From Isoetes taiwanensis (Eukaryota > Streptophyta > Lycopodiopsida > Isoetales > Isoetaceae): a stretch of DNA of 64,000 nucleotides. The translations under genes were made by a program, and so were the position numbers. The notes beneath the pieces were generated by a model. It saw only the letters and a program-made list of their open reading frames with translations. It did no database searches and was not told the origin of the DNA. This document shows positions 23,930 through 35,092 of the stretch, one piece after another; within the stretch, counting starts at the first letter, position 1; each line of letters opens with the position of its first letter. Location of the stretch: assembly GCA_021234155.1 (NCBI GenBank), contig JAJEKV010000072.1, positions 2,542,436-2,606,435 of the forward strand, written 5' to 3'.

Positions 23930-25115
23930 CTTTGACCAGAAACACCAAGTATATGACCAGAAACACCTGCTATTTTTGCCAGATATCTTGATGTTTCTGG
24001 CCAAGTTAGTGGTGTTTCAAGCCATATTCTTGGTGTTTCTGGCCTTTTAGGTGGTGTTTGGCCAGAAAAGAGGTGTTTCAAGCCACATCCTTGGTGTTTC
24101 TGGCCACAAGACTACAACATGTAAAACACTGAGTGGTGTTAAAGGTAGTGGTGTTTTTGGCCACTTAGGTGGTGTTTCTGGCCAATTTCAGTGGTGTTTC
24201 TGGTGAATTGAGTGGTGTTTCTGGCCAGGCATATGGTGTTTCTGGCCAACTTGAGAGGTGTTTCTGGCCAATGGGGTACAATATACAATATATAGAACAT
24301 TGAGACCTGTAAATGGAATACAATATCTAAAACATTGAGAAGAGTGGTTCCAATACAATATCTAAAACCTTGAATTGCAACTTTCAACAAGTGAGTGCAA
24401 CCCCTTGTAGAAATATGAGTGCCACATCCTTGGTGTTTCTGGCCACAAGAGTACAACAAGCAAAACATTGAAGGGTTGTTGAAGGTAGTGGTGTTTCTTG
24501 CCATTTGGGTGGTGTTTCTGGCCATTTTGGTGGTGTTTCTGGCCAGCCATATGGTGTTTCTTGTCAAATTGAGTGGTGTTTCTGGCCAATTGAGTGGTGT
24601 TTCTGGGCAAGTGTTGTGAGCACATTGAGAAGGATAATTGGAATACAATACCTAGAACATTGAGACCTCTAAATGGAATACAATATCTAAAACATTGAGA
24701 AGAGTGGTTGCAATACAATATCTAAAACCTTGAATATCAACTTTCAACAAGTGAGTGCAACCCCTTGTAGGAATATGAGTGCCACATCCTTGGTGTTTCT
24801 GGCCACAAGAGTACAACATGCAAAACATTGAAGGGTTGTTTAAGGTAGTGGTGTTTCTTGCCATTTGGGTGGTGTTTCTGGCCATTTTGGTGGTGTTTCT
24901 GGCCAGGAATATGGTGTTTCTGGCCAGGCATATGGTGTTTCTGGCCATAGGAGTGGTGTTTCAGGGCAAAGCCAGTGGTGTTTCTGGCCAATTGAATGGT
25001 GTTTCTGGCCAAAGGAGTGGTGTTTCAGGGCAACCCAGTGGTGTTTTTGACCAGAAGGGTGGTGTTTCTGGCCTAGCCAATGGTGTTTCTGGCCAAGTCA
25101 GTGGTGTTTCTGGAC
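23930..25115 (+). repeat. Right array: about 30 copies of GGTGTTTCTGGCCA between the two MULE genes
   Basis: GGTGTTT occurs about 32 times between 24009 and 25115, mostly as GGTGTTTCTGGCCA plus 6-8 variable bases (period 20-22 bp). The first two motifs (about 23937-23965) are in the opposite orientation (CCAGAAACACC). The array fills the space between the convergent 3' ends of the protease gene (23769) and the transposase (25387). A larger 360-bp unit is duplicated within it. Peptide frames across the array are repeat artefacts. Confidence 0.95.
24290..25010 (+). repeat. 360-bp tandem duplication inside the right array
   Basis: The block starting ATTGAGACCTGTAAATGGAA at about 24300 recurs at about 24660 with an offset of exactly 360 bp and few differences. 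Each copy has a non-array half (AACTTTCAACAAGTGAGTGC) and an array half. The low divergence indicates a recent unequal exchange or replication slip. Confidence 0.9.
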
Positions 25116-25386
25116 ATAAGCATGGTTACTTAACATAAGTTACTTAACAGCAAGATTACTTAACAGCAAGATTGGATTGAAAATCCATATGTATCCATAT
25201 GTATCCGAAAGGAGCAACTACAGTATCTTTCAAATTATCAGAAGTCATCAAAAGATGGAGCACACATACGACTAATGCTCTTAATAGCGCAATATTCAAC
25301 CAATGTACCCCTTTATGCTAACTGCAGCATCCATGATCAGACCTCCTTGGCATTGCCTCCACCATCACCTAAGAGCAACATGGCAT

Positions 25387-28080
25387 TTACCACTTAACAT
25401 TACTATCCGCAAGTAGAGGAAATATTTTCAAAGAGAGTGTTAGAATTATTGCAATACCTTCACATCGTGTGATATGATCTTCGCATTCCTTCGAGAAAAC
25501 GCTAAGTGAACTCCTCTTCTTCCTCTTCTTGTGGCACTCCACGAAAGGTACTGGTCTAGCAATGGTGTTCCCATTGAAGTCTTGTACCATGGATAGACTC
25601 GGTGCCATGAAATTGACATTTCTACTTTCACTTAGCCTTGCCAGCTTATTGCTAAGTTCAGCTAAAAGGAACCTAGCTTGATTCCATACCTGGGGGCTCC
25701 TAGCAATGGTCTCCTTGAGACCTGCCATTGTCTCCTCTATGCTCTCTAACACCTTGGGGTTTTCACTCAAACCAGTCCCAATTGTACAATCCAATTCTTC
25801 ATCATCGGATGCAACTCCTGTGCATGGCCCTTCTTCCCAAGAAGGCATGGTGTCATCATATGCCTCGGCAAAGGACCTTAGATTGGACAGCCCTTGACTG
25901 AGAACCATGTAGAGTACCACAAAACCTTAGAATGTCTTCCTCTTTGTACTTGGACATCATCCTGATCACCTTGACTTGATGCTTGCACATATTCCCTTTC
26001 ATACCCCATGGACAATCACATGATGACCAATGTTCATGTGCAACATCCACTAAGTAAGGCAAAGCCTCTCGGTTATCATCCCAGTTGTCCATGTTTTGAC
26101 TCCACACCTCGGCTCTCCCCTCCTTGAAGTTCAGCCATCTAACAGCTACATCTGGAATTTCTCGAGCACCTATGATGGCAGTTTCAACTATGTGCTCCTG
26201 TCTCTTGTTGGTTTTAAAACCCGACTCCTTCATGAACCTATCAAAGGACAAGTGAGTTTGTAATACACCTGTAAGCATGTAAATGAGCCAATCTATTCTC
26301 CTTCCTCTCAAGGCATGCTTGGATACCCCTAATCTCCTCTTCATGTGCGAATGGTAGGACTCTATACCCGCATTAGTCTCTTGGTTAGCATGTGGATACA
26401 TCCTTGTGGCAATTATCCAATGTGTGATGTTATTGGTCCAAACTCGGTTCATATACTTCACAACCCTCTTCCACATCTTGTACTTTTCCTTGAATTCATC
26501 CAACAACTTCTTGGCCTCTTTGGTGCATGCTTCCACATAATCACTAGTCCTTCTTGGGTCAATATCTACTTTAGTGGCATACATAATATGACCGAGTTCC
26601 TTAAACATTTCCCCCCTCACCTTCTTGTTCTTCACGTGCTTTAAAAGCAACTTCATCCAGTTTCTTCGAACATGCCAAATACACAACTGAATTTTGGTTT
26701 CGGGCCAAACATCTTTCAAGGCATTGATTTCAGCCTGTGCATCATCTACAATGAAGCATGCAGGTTCCCAAGTAGGGTCTTCCCTATGTATGCGGTTCTT
26801 CATTGCAATCAGCCAAGGATGGATGTCCTCCTCGGTGGCACTAGAGGATAGAACCCAAGCAACAGGGACACCATTTCCATGCGTGTCATAAACTAGCAAG
26901 GTATAAAGGCTGTAGCAGTGGTCATTGGTCTTGAAGGTTGAATCTAAAGCTACAGCATTCCCCCTTCCATGCTCTAGGATCTTCATTTGGAACGGTGTGA
27001 TGATGCCACATTCTTGTGCAGCATCCACGTGTCAGCAGCCAGCTTGCGGGACAAATTATATAAATCATCCATGGCTAAGAATGCATCTCTGTTCTTGGGG
27101 GCATTGGGATCCATCCTCTTTTCTAACTCCCATTGTTCCTCGTGTTGACGGAAGACCTCTTGGGGAGTGTGGTTATGAAGCAAATGTTGGTAGGCCCAAT
27201 CCTTCTTACCCTTTGAGAGCCATGGAGCTACATCATGCCTTGTTCTTGCACATTGGGGATCCTCAAATCCATGGCAGACTTTCTCTTCATTATCAATGTG
27301 CCTCATCTCATAGTATGTAATTTTACATATCTCAGGCCTCAAATACAACTGCTTCACCTGAAAGTGGCACCTGCAACCTCGCCTAATACTCATTCCTCTC
27401 CCCTGCCTCCTTGAGTAGGAAGGATTCTTCTTCTTTTCTTCAGCAATTAGAGCTCGGGTTGTTTTATCTTTGACCTCCCGAGATCGTTCACGATAATCTT
27501 CAGGGCCATAGCTGCACCAGTAGCTACAATTGAGAAGTAGTTGTTCAGTTACAAACCTGAGCAATAAGTCTCAAGAATAAAGCTAAGTTACAGCTGAGAA
27601 ATAACAGTTCCCGGTTCACTTCACTTGAAATTCCATGAATCCAAATGAAACTGAATGACAAATCAATTCACTTACTTGGTTATTTTAAGGTGGGCATTTT
27701 GGTCAACTCTTTTCTTGGCAGATCCCTCTTCTCTGCCCCGAGATCCACGCTTCCTGAAGTTGGTGTTGCACCCTGGCAAATTCTGCTCCCCTTCCACGAA
27801 ATCTTGCACCCTGTTTGTGGGGATATAGCATGCATGCACTGGAATAGTTTGCTGTCCAGGGTAGGTTGCTTGCACAACAGAATGCTGCTCTATCTCCCAT
27901 TGCAATTGCAGTCTCGAAAATACACCGATGGGGGGATCTTGAACCGGGAGATGCAAAAGAGTCTGGAAGACAAAAATTACTAAGTTACAAAGATTTGGCA
28001 CACTGCTAAAACTAAACCCAATGTCAACCTGTATATATCCTTACTTGCTCTACCTGGACGCCATTATCCTCTGCCTCCAT
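25387..28080 (-). pseudogene. MURA-type (MULE) transposase, three exons, two opposing frame breaks
   Basis: The start is ATG at 28080-28078, preceded by an in-frame stop. Exons: 28080-28045, 27962-27676, 27523-25387; phases join cleanly (VEQ-TLLH and KIT-NYWCSYGP). This gives about 820 codons. The DDE core has VALDSTFKTN and ACFIVDDAQAEIN, and IQLCIWHVRRNW follows. A SWIM finger, CDCPWGMKGNMCKH (Cys-x-Cys...Cys-x-His), lies near 25980. The protein would bind the TIRs and cut and paste the element. A -1 shift lies at about 26985-27034 and a compensating +1 shift at about 25860-25925. The C-terminus is Lys/Arg-rich (HKKRKKRSS), perhaps a nuclear signal. The frame breaks could be real or assembly errors. 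Confidence 0.9.
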
Positions 28081-28340
28081 GCCTGGCTCGAACCCAGGCG
28101 TTCCAATGGATCATTCGAACAGGCCCGCCGGACTGGTTTCTGTGGTTCCCCAATTCCGCCGAACAGAATGGATCCCCCAATTCCGTTTGAATTGGGCCGG
28201 AAACACCCCACCAACCTTGGGATGGGAATACCACCACCATATTCATTGAATGCACCTGTACAAACAAGTACAGGGGACACTGCCACAGTTACAAGTCAAA
28301 AAAAGTGTCACGTCCAACTGTCCACGTCCAACTGTCCAAC

Positions 28341-28557
28341 TGCCTTCAAAAACATGAGTGGTGTTTCTGGACACAAAACCGCGCGGTTCAGTTGCGCGGT
28401 TGAAGATGGCCGGGATGCATGGATCCTCGGGCGTCCTGGGCATCGATGCATGCATGGACTGGCGGATGGGCATGCATGTGGTGTTTCTGGACGTCCAGAC
28501 ACACCAGGGGCAAAATGTCCGGAAACACCAGATCCCGGACTCGATTTACGGGCGCCC
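28341..28557 (-). repeat. Right TIR of the MULE
   Basis: Reverse-complement partner of the left TIR. The 26-bp palindrome is at 28480-28505, with one mismatch in its right half. Inward of 28341 the similarity fades after a block containing GTCCAACTG, which occurs three times at 28313-28341. Confidence 0.93.
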
Positions 28558-28566
28558 GCAAAACCC
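28558..28566. repeat. 9-bp target site duplication of the MULE, right copy
   Basis: GCAAAACCC, identical to 19754-19762. The next two bases also match by chance, because the TIR tip begins GG. Confidence 0.92.
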
Positions 28567-28905
28567 GGCCAACGAATTCGAACTGGAGGCCAACCAATTC
28601 AAACTGGCAAACACCCTTGTCGTGAGAGGGCGCCAGCCTGCGGCCAAAAGCCGCCCAGCCTGCCGGCTTATTGATTCATCGACCATGGCTACTTGGTTGG
28701 TTGGTTGGAAATATGGCTACTTGGTTGGTTGATCCACGAGAGTTTTTTGGGCGGAGCTTTTTGTGCATGCCAATATTTGGCTTTTTTGCTTTGCCAATAG
28801 TCCATGCCAAAAAAAACTTTTCTTTTATTACCGCAACAGGCCTGACCACAAGCGGCCCCTTTATCTCCAAGGCTAGCCTATCCACGTGTTCGAACAATCT
28901 GAGTG
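28567..28905. other. Right flank of the MULE, nothing recognised
   Basis: Short repeats such as TACTTGGTTGGTTG (28693 and 28719) occur. No coding sequence is supported. Confidence 0.5.
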
Positions 28906-28909
28906 GTTA

Positions 28910-29360
28910 TGGCTTAACCGGTCCTTCAAAATTCGATGGCCGTTCTGGACCGTTGCCTAGGTTAGAGCAGAAGATGCTCCACAAAGGTATGGATCGACGC
29001 CCTATGATGCTCCACAAAAAATAAATCAGGGTTTTGTTAGCTATATTTATCGTTAACTCTATTTCAGCCTTAATTAAGATCATATTCAAGATCGTAGTTC
29101 CCGGCATCACAGGATAATTTGAGTTGGATGTGGCTTAAGCCATTTGATCATGATCTAGAATAGACTGTTTTCAAAATTCAATGGCCGTTTTGGACCGTCG
29201 CCTAGGTTAGATCAGAAGATGCTCCACAAAGGTATGGATCGTCGTCTATGGTTAGGTCAGAAGATGCTCCACAAAGGTAAATTAGGGTGTTTATAGTTCC
29301 TATTTATCGTAGCTTTACCCAGTCTTAATTAAGATCATATTCAAGATTATAGTTCCCGTC
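28910..29360. repeat. Diverged tandem duplication, about 240-bp unit
   Basis: CAAAATTC(G/A)ATGGCCGTT, GGACCG and CAGAAGATGCTCCACAAAGG occur at about 28926-28990 and again at 29173-29230. CAGAAGATGCTCCACAAAGG is present a third time at 29259. Both copies end with TTAATTAAGATCATATTCAAGA near 29072 and 29325. Not coding. Confidence 0.8.
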
Positions 29361-32320
29361 ACCACAGAATAATGACGTCCTGGCATTTGAGACGTGAGTT
29401 ACTCTGGCATGCCATTTGCATTTCGGATTCTCACTTTGGTATGGACCGACATGTCTATTTGCCAGAGTTTGCTCTGTAATCTGTGCAAGTTGATGTTTAG
29501 ATGTGGTGGGGTCAGTTGTAGCTGCAAAGGCATGTCCAATGCATTCTTTAGTAAAAACCTCTGCATGACATGATTAAAAGTTTTATCTGATGAACAGGGC
29601 CTGAGTGATAATTTCTCTGATGCTAGCCTTTGTATGGCAATTATACAGTCTATGGCTTTCAATTCATCAACAGAAAGGTATGCCAGTTTGTATGTCTGTT
29701 AAGTTGCCAGCTGCCTTCAATGCGTCAAATAAGAAGGGACGATTTGAACTCAATGCATCAGCATATGGCTATGACTCTTTTACATTGGAATTTGAAGGAC
29801 CAAAACGTCCCCCTTTGCTATGATCTAGGACAATAATGGTAGTCAATCCACATTTTGATCTAAGTACCTTGCTGCTGATGTGTTGCAGAACCAAAAATTC
29901 TATATGAAATTGCAGCGTTCTGTATCTCTAATGTGGCCACTCATCGCCCCTTCAGCCTGCCATTTCCTTCCTCGGTTTATCTTAATCAATTATTATCAGC
30001 ACATAATGTTGGAAATTGGTAAAGAACGTATATGTGCTGGCACAAGGTCAATTCTTGGTTCGTTTTTAAGGTTATGACTCTGCATATTGCTTTGTAAGCC
30101 TCCCACCTTCTCTTGGATTATAGGGTCTGTGATTATACTCAGTATAATAGGGTACCTCTGCATAGGCATCCTATAAACTAGTGGCTAGACATAGGCATCC
30201 TCCAAACTAGTGGCTAGATGGAGTATTATAGTTTGGCAGCTTCCCAATTCCAGGCAATTGCATCAGAATATATTTGTCATGTTTTGGGCTGTGCATATAC
30301 TCAGTATAATAGGATACCTCTGCATAGGGATCCTCTAGACTGTTGACTAAGCTTCCCAAGGAGTACGGATGCAATAGATTGGCAGTTCATTTTTGGAACA
30401 GTTAAGTATCCATTTGGCGTTATTTAATTTGTTTGTTTGAAATTATTTTCTCGGTTTAGGCTTAGCGTGATTTAGCTGAACTATGTTGAGAATTAGTTGC
30501 TTGTGTCCTTTCAAGAAAGCATCGTCGCTGTTAACTTCAAGAAAGTCCTGTAGTGGACCCTCAGCCTGCGGTAACCTGCTGCAGTCTTGTCAGTCTTGTC
30601 CGCTAATTTTCATCGTATTTTGTTTGGTGGGTAATGCCTAATTATCTAGTTCTTTCTTATTGTAACTTCTGTCTTATGATTATTGTTTGGTGTGGCTCAA
30701 TTGGGTTGACGGATTATCTCTTAAGGGTCTTTATTTTGGTTTAAACGGAAACCTTGCTGGAGTTCTACCGTAAGTGCTTTCTTGTTTATTTCAGGTTATA
30801 AATTTCCATAAAAAAACTCTATTTTACTATGTATCAAAGGCATGACTGTCTGAAGAAATCAAAGCAAACAATTGTTAGGACTGGTAAGAACATCCACATC
30901 CACATGAATTTTTGGTGCTTATGACAAGTAGGTTTGCAAATCCATCATATTTTGCTCGAATGTTTAAGCATGAATGCAAGGGAAGGAGGCACAGAGAAGG
31001 AGGACCCTAAGTGAGGTTATTTATGCCCTTCAGAACTTCGTAGGAAGCAAAGGATCATAGATGGCACAGGGGAGTGCTATTTTATCAGGGGTTCAGAGGG
31101 GCCTTACATCATATGCCTGGAGGCAATTGAACTTGACTAACTAATTGGGTGTGTACGAACCTGTCAAGCAGAAGCTACTCAAAAAATGTCCAGAGAATTT
31201 TAGTTCAATTGGTGGTTCGAACCTCTCGTGTGTTTTCCTGTCATTACATAGTTTAGCCCATTGGTTGTTCTTACTTGGTAAAACTGGCCATTGAAACCAA
31301 TACATGACTTAAATTGTAATTCTAGTAAGAAAAGAAACCACATCTACTAGCAGCTTTTAAAAATTCCTGCTTTTAGATAACCATGATATATGATGAAAAC
31401 AACAAAAGTTGAGGGCCCTGTACAAGTTCATAGTACAACTAAATACAGTCCCAGATATGGTGATATGCTTGCATACACTGTTTACTACGAGCAATGGTAC
31501 AGATTTATGTAGATGAGACTGAGATGCTGGTTTCTAGTGGGCAGAAAGGATAAGCTGCTACTCAATAGTACAGAAATCCAACAATGCAATGAGAACATCA
31601 ATGCTTTGTGAGGGAGATGTCTAAAGATTATTTACATTTAACTTTAGCTTGTCTCATTGGGAGTTATGACGATGCATATTGCTTTTTTGCAGCATTTGAG
31701 CATGGAGCGACCTGCTATTGCTAAAAGTTTACGAAAACTTAAGAGTAAGAATTCGTTGTTGTAGGGGTTCAATTGATGAAGGTTATCATTGTTTTGATTC
31801 TAGGTTACAAGATTATCTCTGTTTCCAGCTCAAGGATTATCCAGAAATAAGATTTCATACTCTGTGTCTCTAACTGCCAACTGTGGCAAATAAGAACCTC
31901 CTTCCTTTCTAGAATTCTTCGTCAAGTATTCTGTTTGATCTCTCATAACCTGGGCATTACAGTTTGATATTTAAATTTTGGGATGTCAAATCATTTCATG
32001 TTCGGGGTGTCAAATCATTTCATGAAATCATAGAAGAGACTTGTTGGAGACTTTAATGCTTGTATAGGTCGATCTAGAACTTGAAAGTTCTATTTTAAAC
32101 AAGCCACATTTTGAAGGGAAATTTATTGACTTTCTAGACTGATGAAAAAATATGTCTTCGCTGGCTTGTTTTGGCTTTATCATGCGCCTCCCCCGTCACT
32201 TGTGTTTCTATGTCTTCCATTTGTATATCCATGTCTACTGGCTGAGGCTGCTAATCTGCCTGCACCATGACATGGATTTGAATCTGCTCTTCGCTCTGCA
32301 TGATGGCATCAGTATGGAGT
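29360..32320. other. Long non-coding stretch
   Basis: AT-rich, with short frames only. The longest plus frame, 29605-29823, ends FELNASAYGYDSFTLEF and is not recognised. A short word (CTCAGTATAATAGGGTACCT or GGATACCT, then CTGCATAGG) repeats at 30137 and 30300. I see nothing that can be called a gene. Confidence 0.5.
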
Positions 32321-32321
32321 G

Positions 32322-32750
32322 CCTTACCAGACATCTGAGGTGGCTGCGAATCTGAGTGCTTTAAGATGGTAGAGTAAAGCAAAATTAAGAGTTCATTTCC
32401 CCTCTATTAAAAACTTGTACCATCGTAAAGCACTTTATGTAAAAGTCTTGAAATCAGTTTCTGACCAGACATCTGAGGTGGCTGCGAATCTGAGTGCTTT
32501 AAGATGGTAGAGTAAATCAAAATTAAGAGTTCATTTCCCCTCTATTAAAAAACTTGTACCATGGTAAAGCACTTTATGTCAAAGACCTGAAATCAGTTTC
32601 TGACCAGACATCTGAGGTGGCGGCGAATCTGAGTGCTTTAAGATGGTAGAGTAAAGCAAAATTAAGAGTTCATTTCCCCTCTATCAAAAAACTTGTACCC
32701 TGGTAAAGTACTTTATGCCAAAGACCTGAAATCAGTTTCTGGTCGGACAC
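32322..32750 (+). repeat. Three tandem copies of an about 139-bp unit
   Basis: CCAGACATCTGAGGTGGC begins copies at about 32328, 32466 and 32606. Each continues through AGATGGTAGAGTAAA and TTCATTTCCCCTCTAT to GAAATCAGTTTCTG. The copies are nearly identical, implying recent amplification. The 67-codon frame at 32152-32355 runs into the first copy and is not supported as a gene. Confidence 0.92.
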
Positions 32751-32767
32751 GTTGAAATAAGGTAGCA

Positions 32768-32855
32768 CAAGTACTTGAAGGTCAATTACCTGTTCTAGCA
32801 ATGGCAGCACTTAGTACTTGAAGGTCAATTACCTGTTCTAGCAATGGCAGCACTG
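32768..32855 (+). repeat. 44-bp tandem duplication
   Basis: AGTACTTGAAGGTCAATTAC through GCAATGGCAGCACT is present twice in immediate succession with essentially no differences. Confidence 0.92.
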
Positions 32856-33059
32856 GTGATGTGACGGGCTTTGGATTTGCTGGTTTCCTTGCCATTTCTT
32901 TGGCCTTACGGGTCATGGTGCAATGGGAATTACTCGATCTAGACTACTTGTCAGCGATTCATACATGGTTCTCCATGCTCGATCTTGTAACTTATATCCT
33001 AAGATGCCATATTGAACTACAGAGGAGAATAAATAAAAAGTATTGAGTCAACTTGCCAA

Positions 33060-33260
33060 TAAAACTTGACTGAAAGCTCTAGTATTGCACTTGACTTGAA
33101 AGCTCTAGTATTGTAGCATTCTTAACAATCACCTGAAAGCTCTAGTATTGCACTTGACGTGAAAGCTCTAGTATTGTATCATTCTTAACCATCACCTCAG
33201 CAAAATGTGAAAGCTCTAGTATTGTATCATTCTTAACCATCACCTCAGCAAAATGTGACT
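33060..33260 (+). repeat. Short tandem repeats around GAAAGCTCTAGTATTG
   Basis: GAAAGCTCTAGTATTG occurs five times between 33072 and 33226. Two copies are followed by TATCATTCTTAACCATCACC and the AAAATGTGA block. Non-coding. Confidence 0.88.
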
Positions 33261-34780
33261 GAATACAATTGTTGCAAACAATGCTCTGTCGTGATTACTA
33301 CTATCTCAGACCATAACATAAGCACACACTTGTACCATGATGTGGCTTCTAAGATAATAGGTTTAAAACTCGAGAGTTGTTTTAATGCTAAAATTTTCAT
33401 ATCAGTTGACATCATTTGACATCATTGTTTGTCGCTCTATGCTAATTTGAAGTTAGTTTGCATGTCAATTGATACCATCTATAGGTTGTAGTGGATATAA
33501 GTTGTCACTTTCTGTTATCTTGCAATATTGGCCTTGGTTATCTTGCAATATTGGCTTTAGTTGGTCTTGTTCAACAAGATATGCTTGTGTGTTTTTATCT
33601 TGAGCAAATGCAACATGTATCCTTGATCCCAAAAAAAGGGACTAGCAAAAAGGTGTCGCAAAAGGCTTGGACGATTTTAAGCTTGAATTCACTATGTAAA
33701 ATGGAAGAGGTAGTCACATCCATTATAGTAGATATAGTTTTATTATGCTTTTAGAATGGAATTGAATGAAATAATATGATAATCGAGGTCATGAAAGTGT
33801 GAAAACAATGCAGAGTGTTAGCTTTATAGAGCATTGTTTTGAAAGATAAATGAAGACAACTTAAATTCACATGAATAATGTAAGAAAAGGGCATGAGGAT
33901 TTATGAGATATGAATGAATTGAAGGGAAATTTGGTGTAAACAAATCTAATGAGAAAACAATTATAGCGAAGCATATATCGGTGACAATGAGGTGAGTTCA
34001 ATGTTCAAAATAAACGAAAGCACAAGGAAAGAAGATCAGAAATATAATTACATAATAATGATAATGTAATAAGATTATAAGTTACAAGAAATTTATCGCG
34101 GCGGCCAAGGCCGCCGCGAACATTTCTCTTTAGCAACTTAGTGTCAGTTCTAAACCCATCTATTATGGAGGGCATTTCAAGATTGTCAAGAAGTTGTCTC
34201 CTTTGTGAGTAGTATTTTCTTTTACTTCTTTTGCAACATCAATGATCCTAGACTAATGTTTACTAATGGTGTGAAAATCTTGAGCAATCGTGCTCTAAAA
34301 CAATGAATTTCTAAATATAGATACTAAAGATGGTGAAAGTTGGTGTGCTTCCTTAAACAAATGTATACAATCAGACAACCGTAAGACATGTTAGATAGTA
34401 TATCATAAGATTAGTTGTTTGTCCTAGAGCTATTGTACATCAAATAGGTTTAGTGCTTTGCACGAAAATATGTTCATAGAGATATCGGATAAAGTTATGT
34501 GATACTTAACCATAGACTTTTAATGATTTTTATAGGGAGATAGAAGGGCAATGTGTTTACCTATTATTTTCTAAACTACACCTACCTTGCAAGATGAATG
34601 TTTATCTAGAAACCAAACATGGTTTCCTAAGATTCACACGTGGAGAATAAAGAGGCAGCTTTTGTCAAAGAATAATAGCTCAGCTTTTGTCAAAGGATAA
34701 TAGCTCTTGCACTAGGTAAATAATCTATAATAATGATTTGCACAATTGAGAAAGGAAATGATTGAAGAAGGAAGGGAAAG
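33260..34780. other. Non-coding AT-rich stretch
   Basis: No gene is supported. The only marked feature is the GC-rich palindrome at 34097-34118. Confidence 0.5.
34097..34118. repeat. GC-only perfect hairpin in AT-rich DNA
   Basis: The arm CGCGGCGGCC, a two-base AA loop, and the exact reverse complement form a 22-base palindrome. The surroundings are about 70% AT by eye. It could be a terminal hairpin of a mobile element, but no CTRR-type Helitron end follows immediately and no partner end was found. Confidence 0.9.
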
Positions 34781-35092
34781 GCTCATTTGTATTGTACCAC
34801 CAATGTAGTGATATAATACCAACAAAACATATTATCATTCACCATAACCAGCATCCACGGATGAGAATATGTCATGGCAAAAATACGTTCAAAACTCTGA
34901 TTACAGAGTCTCAGTTCCGCCCATTCCTGTATAACATGCCAAGAATACAGATGGGCAATTACCTCATCATTACCGAAGCATTCCTGTATAACATGCCAAA
35001 CCAGAGAGGCAAAATGGCAAACTGCATAGCAAGCTTGAACAAATTTGACCATAGTGGCGAGATCAATGCATATCAAAACCCTATAATCGTTT

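Larger units (their letters stand above)
19763..28557. mobile_element. Mutator-like element with MURA transposase and Ulp1-type protease, 8.8 kb
   Basis: The left tip GGGCGCCCGTAAATCGAG at 19763 is the exact reverse complement of the right tip ending at 28557. Both are flanked by GCAAAACCC (19754-19762 and 28558-28566), a perfect 9-bp target duplication as expected for Mutator-family insertion. The interior holds a MURA-type transposase (minus, 28080-25387) and a Ulp1-like cysteine protease (plus, 21390-23769), plus two arrays of a GGTGTTTCTGGCC word. MULEs with Ulp1-like genes are established in flowering plants (Kaonashi type). Both genes carry frame breaks, so this copy may depend on others. 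The intact target duplication and TIR similarity suggest insertion was not ancient. Confidence 0.93.

Noticed and set aside
20464-25115. CRISPR-like array
   Set aside because: The word spacing is irregular (18-25 bp), the spacers are themselves related, and this is plant nuclear DNA with the arrays inside a transposon.
24139-25138. Open frames of up to 169 codons in the right array
   Set aside because: Same cause: tandem repeats lacking stops in several frames on both strands.
34097-34135. Helitron 3' end from the GC hairpin
   Set aside because: No CTRR followed by T at the usual distance, and no matching TC 5' end or Rep/helicase gene nearby.
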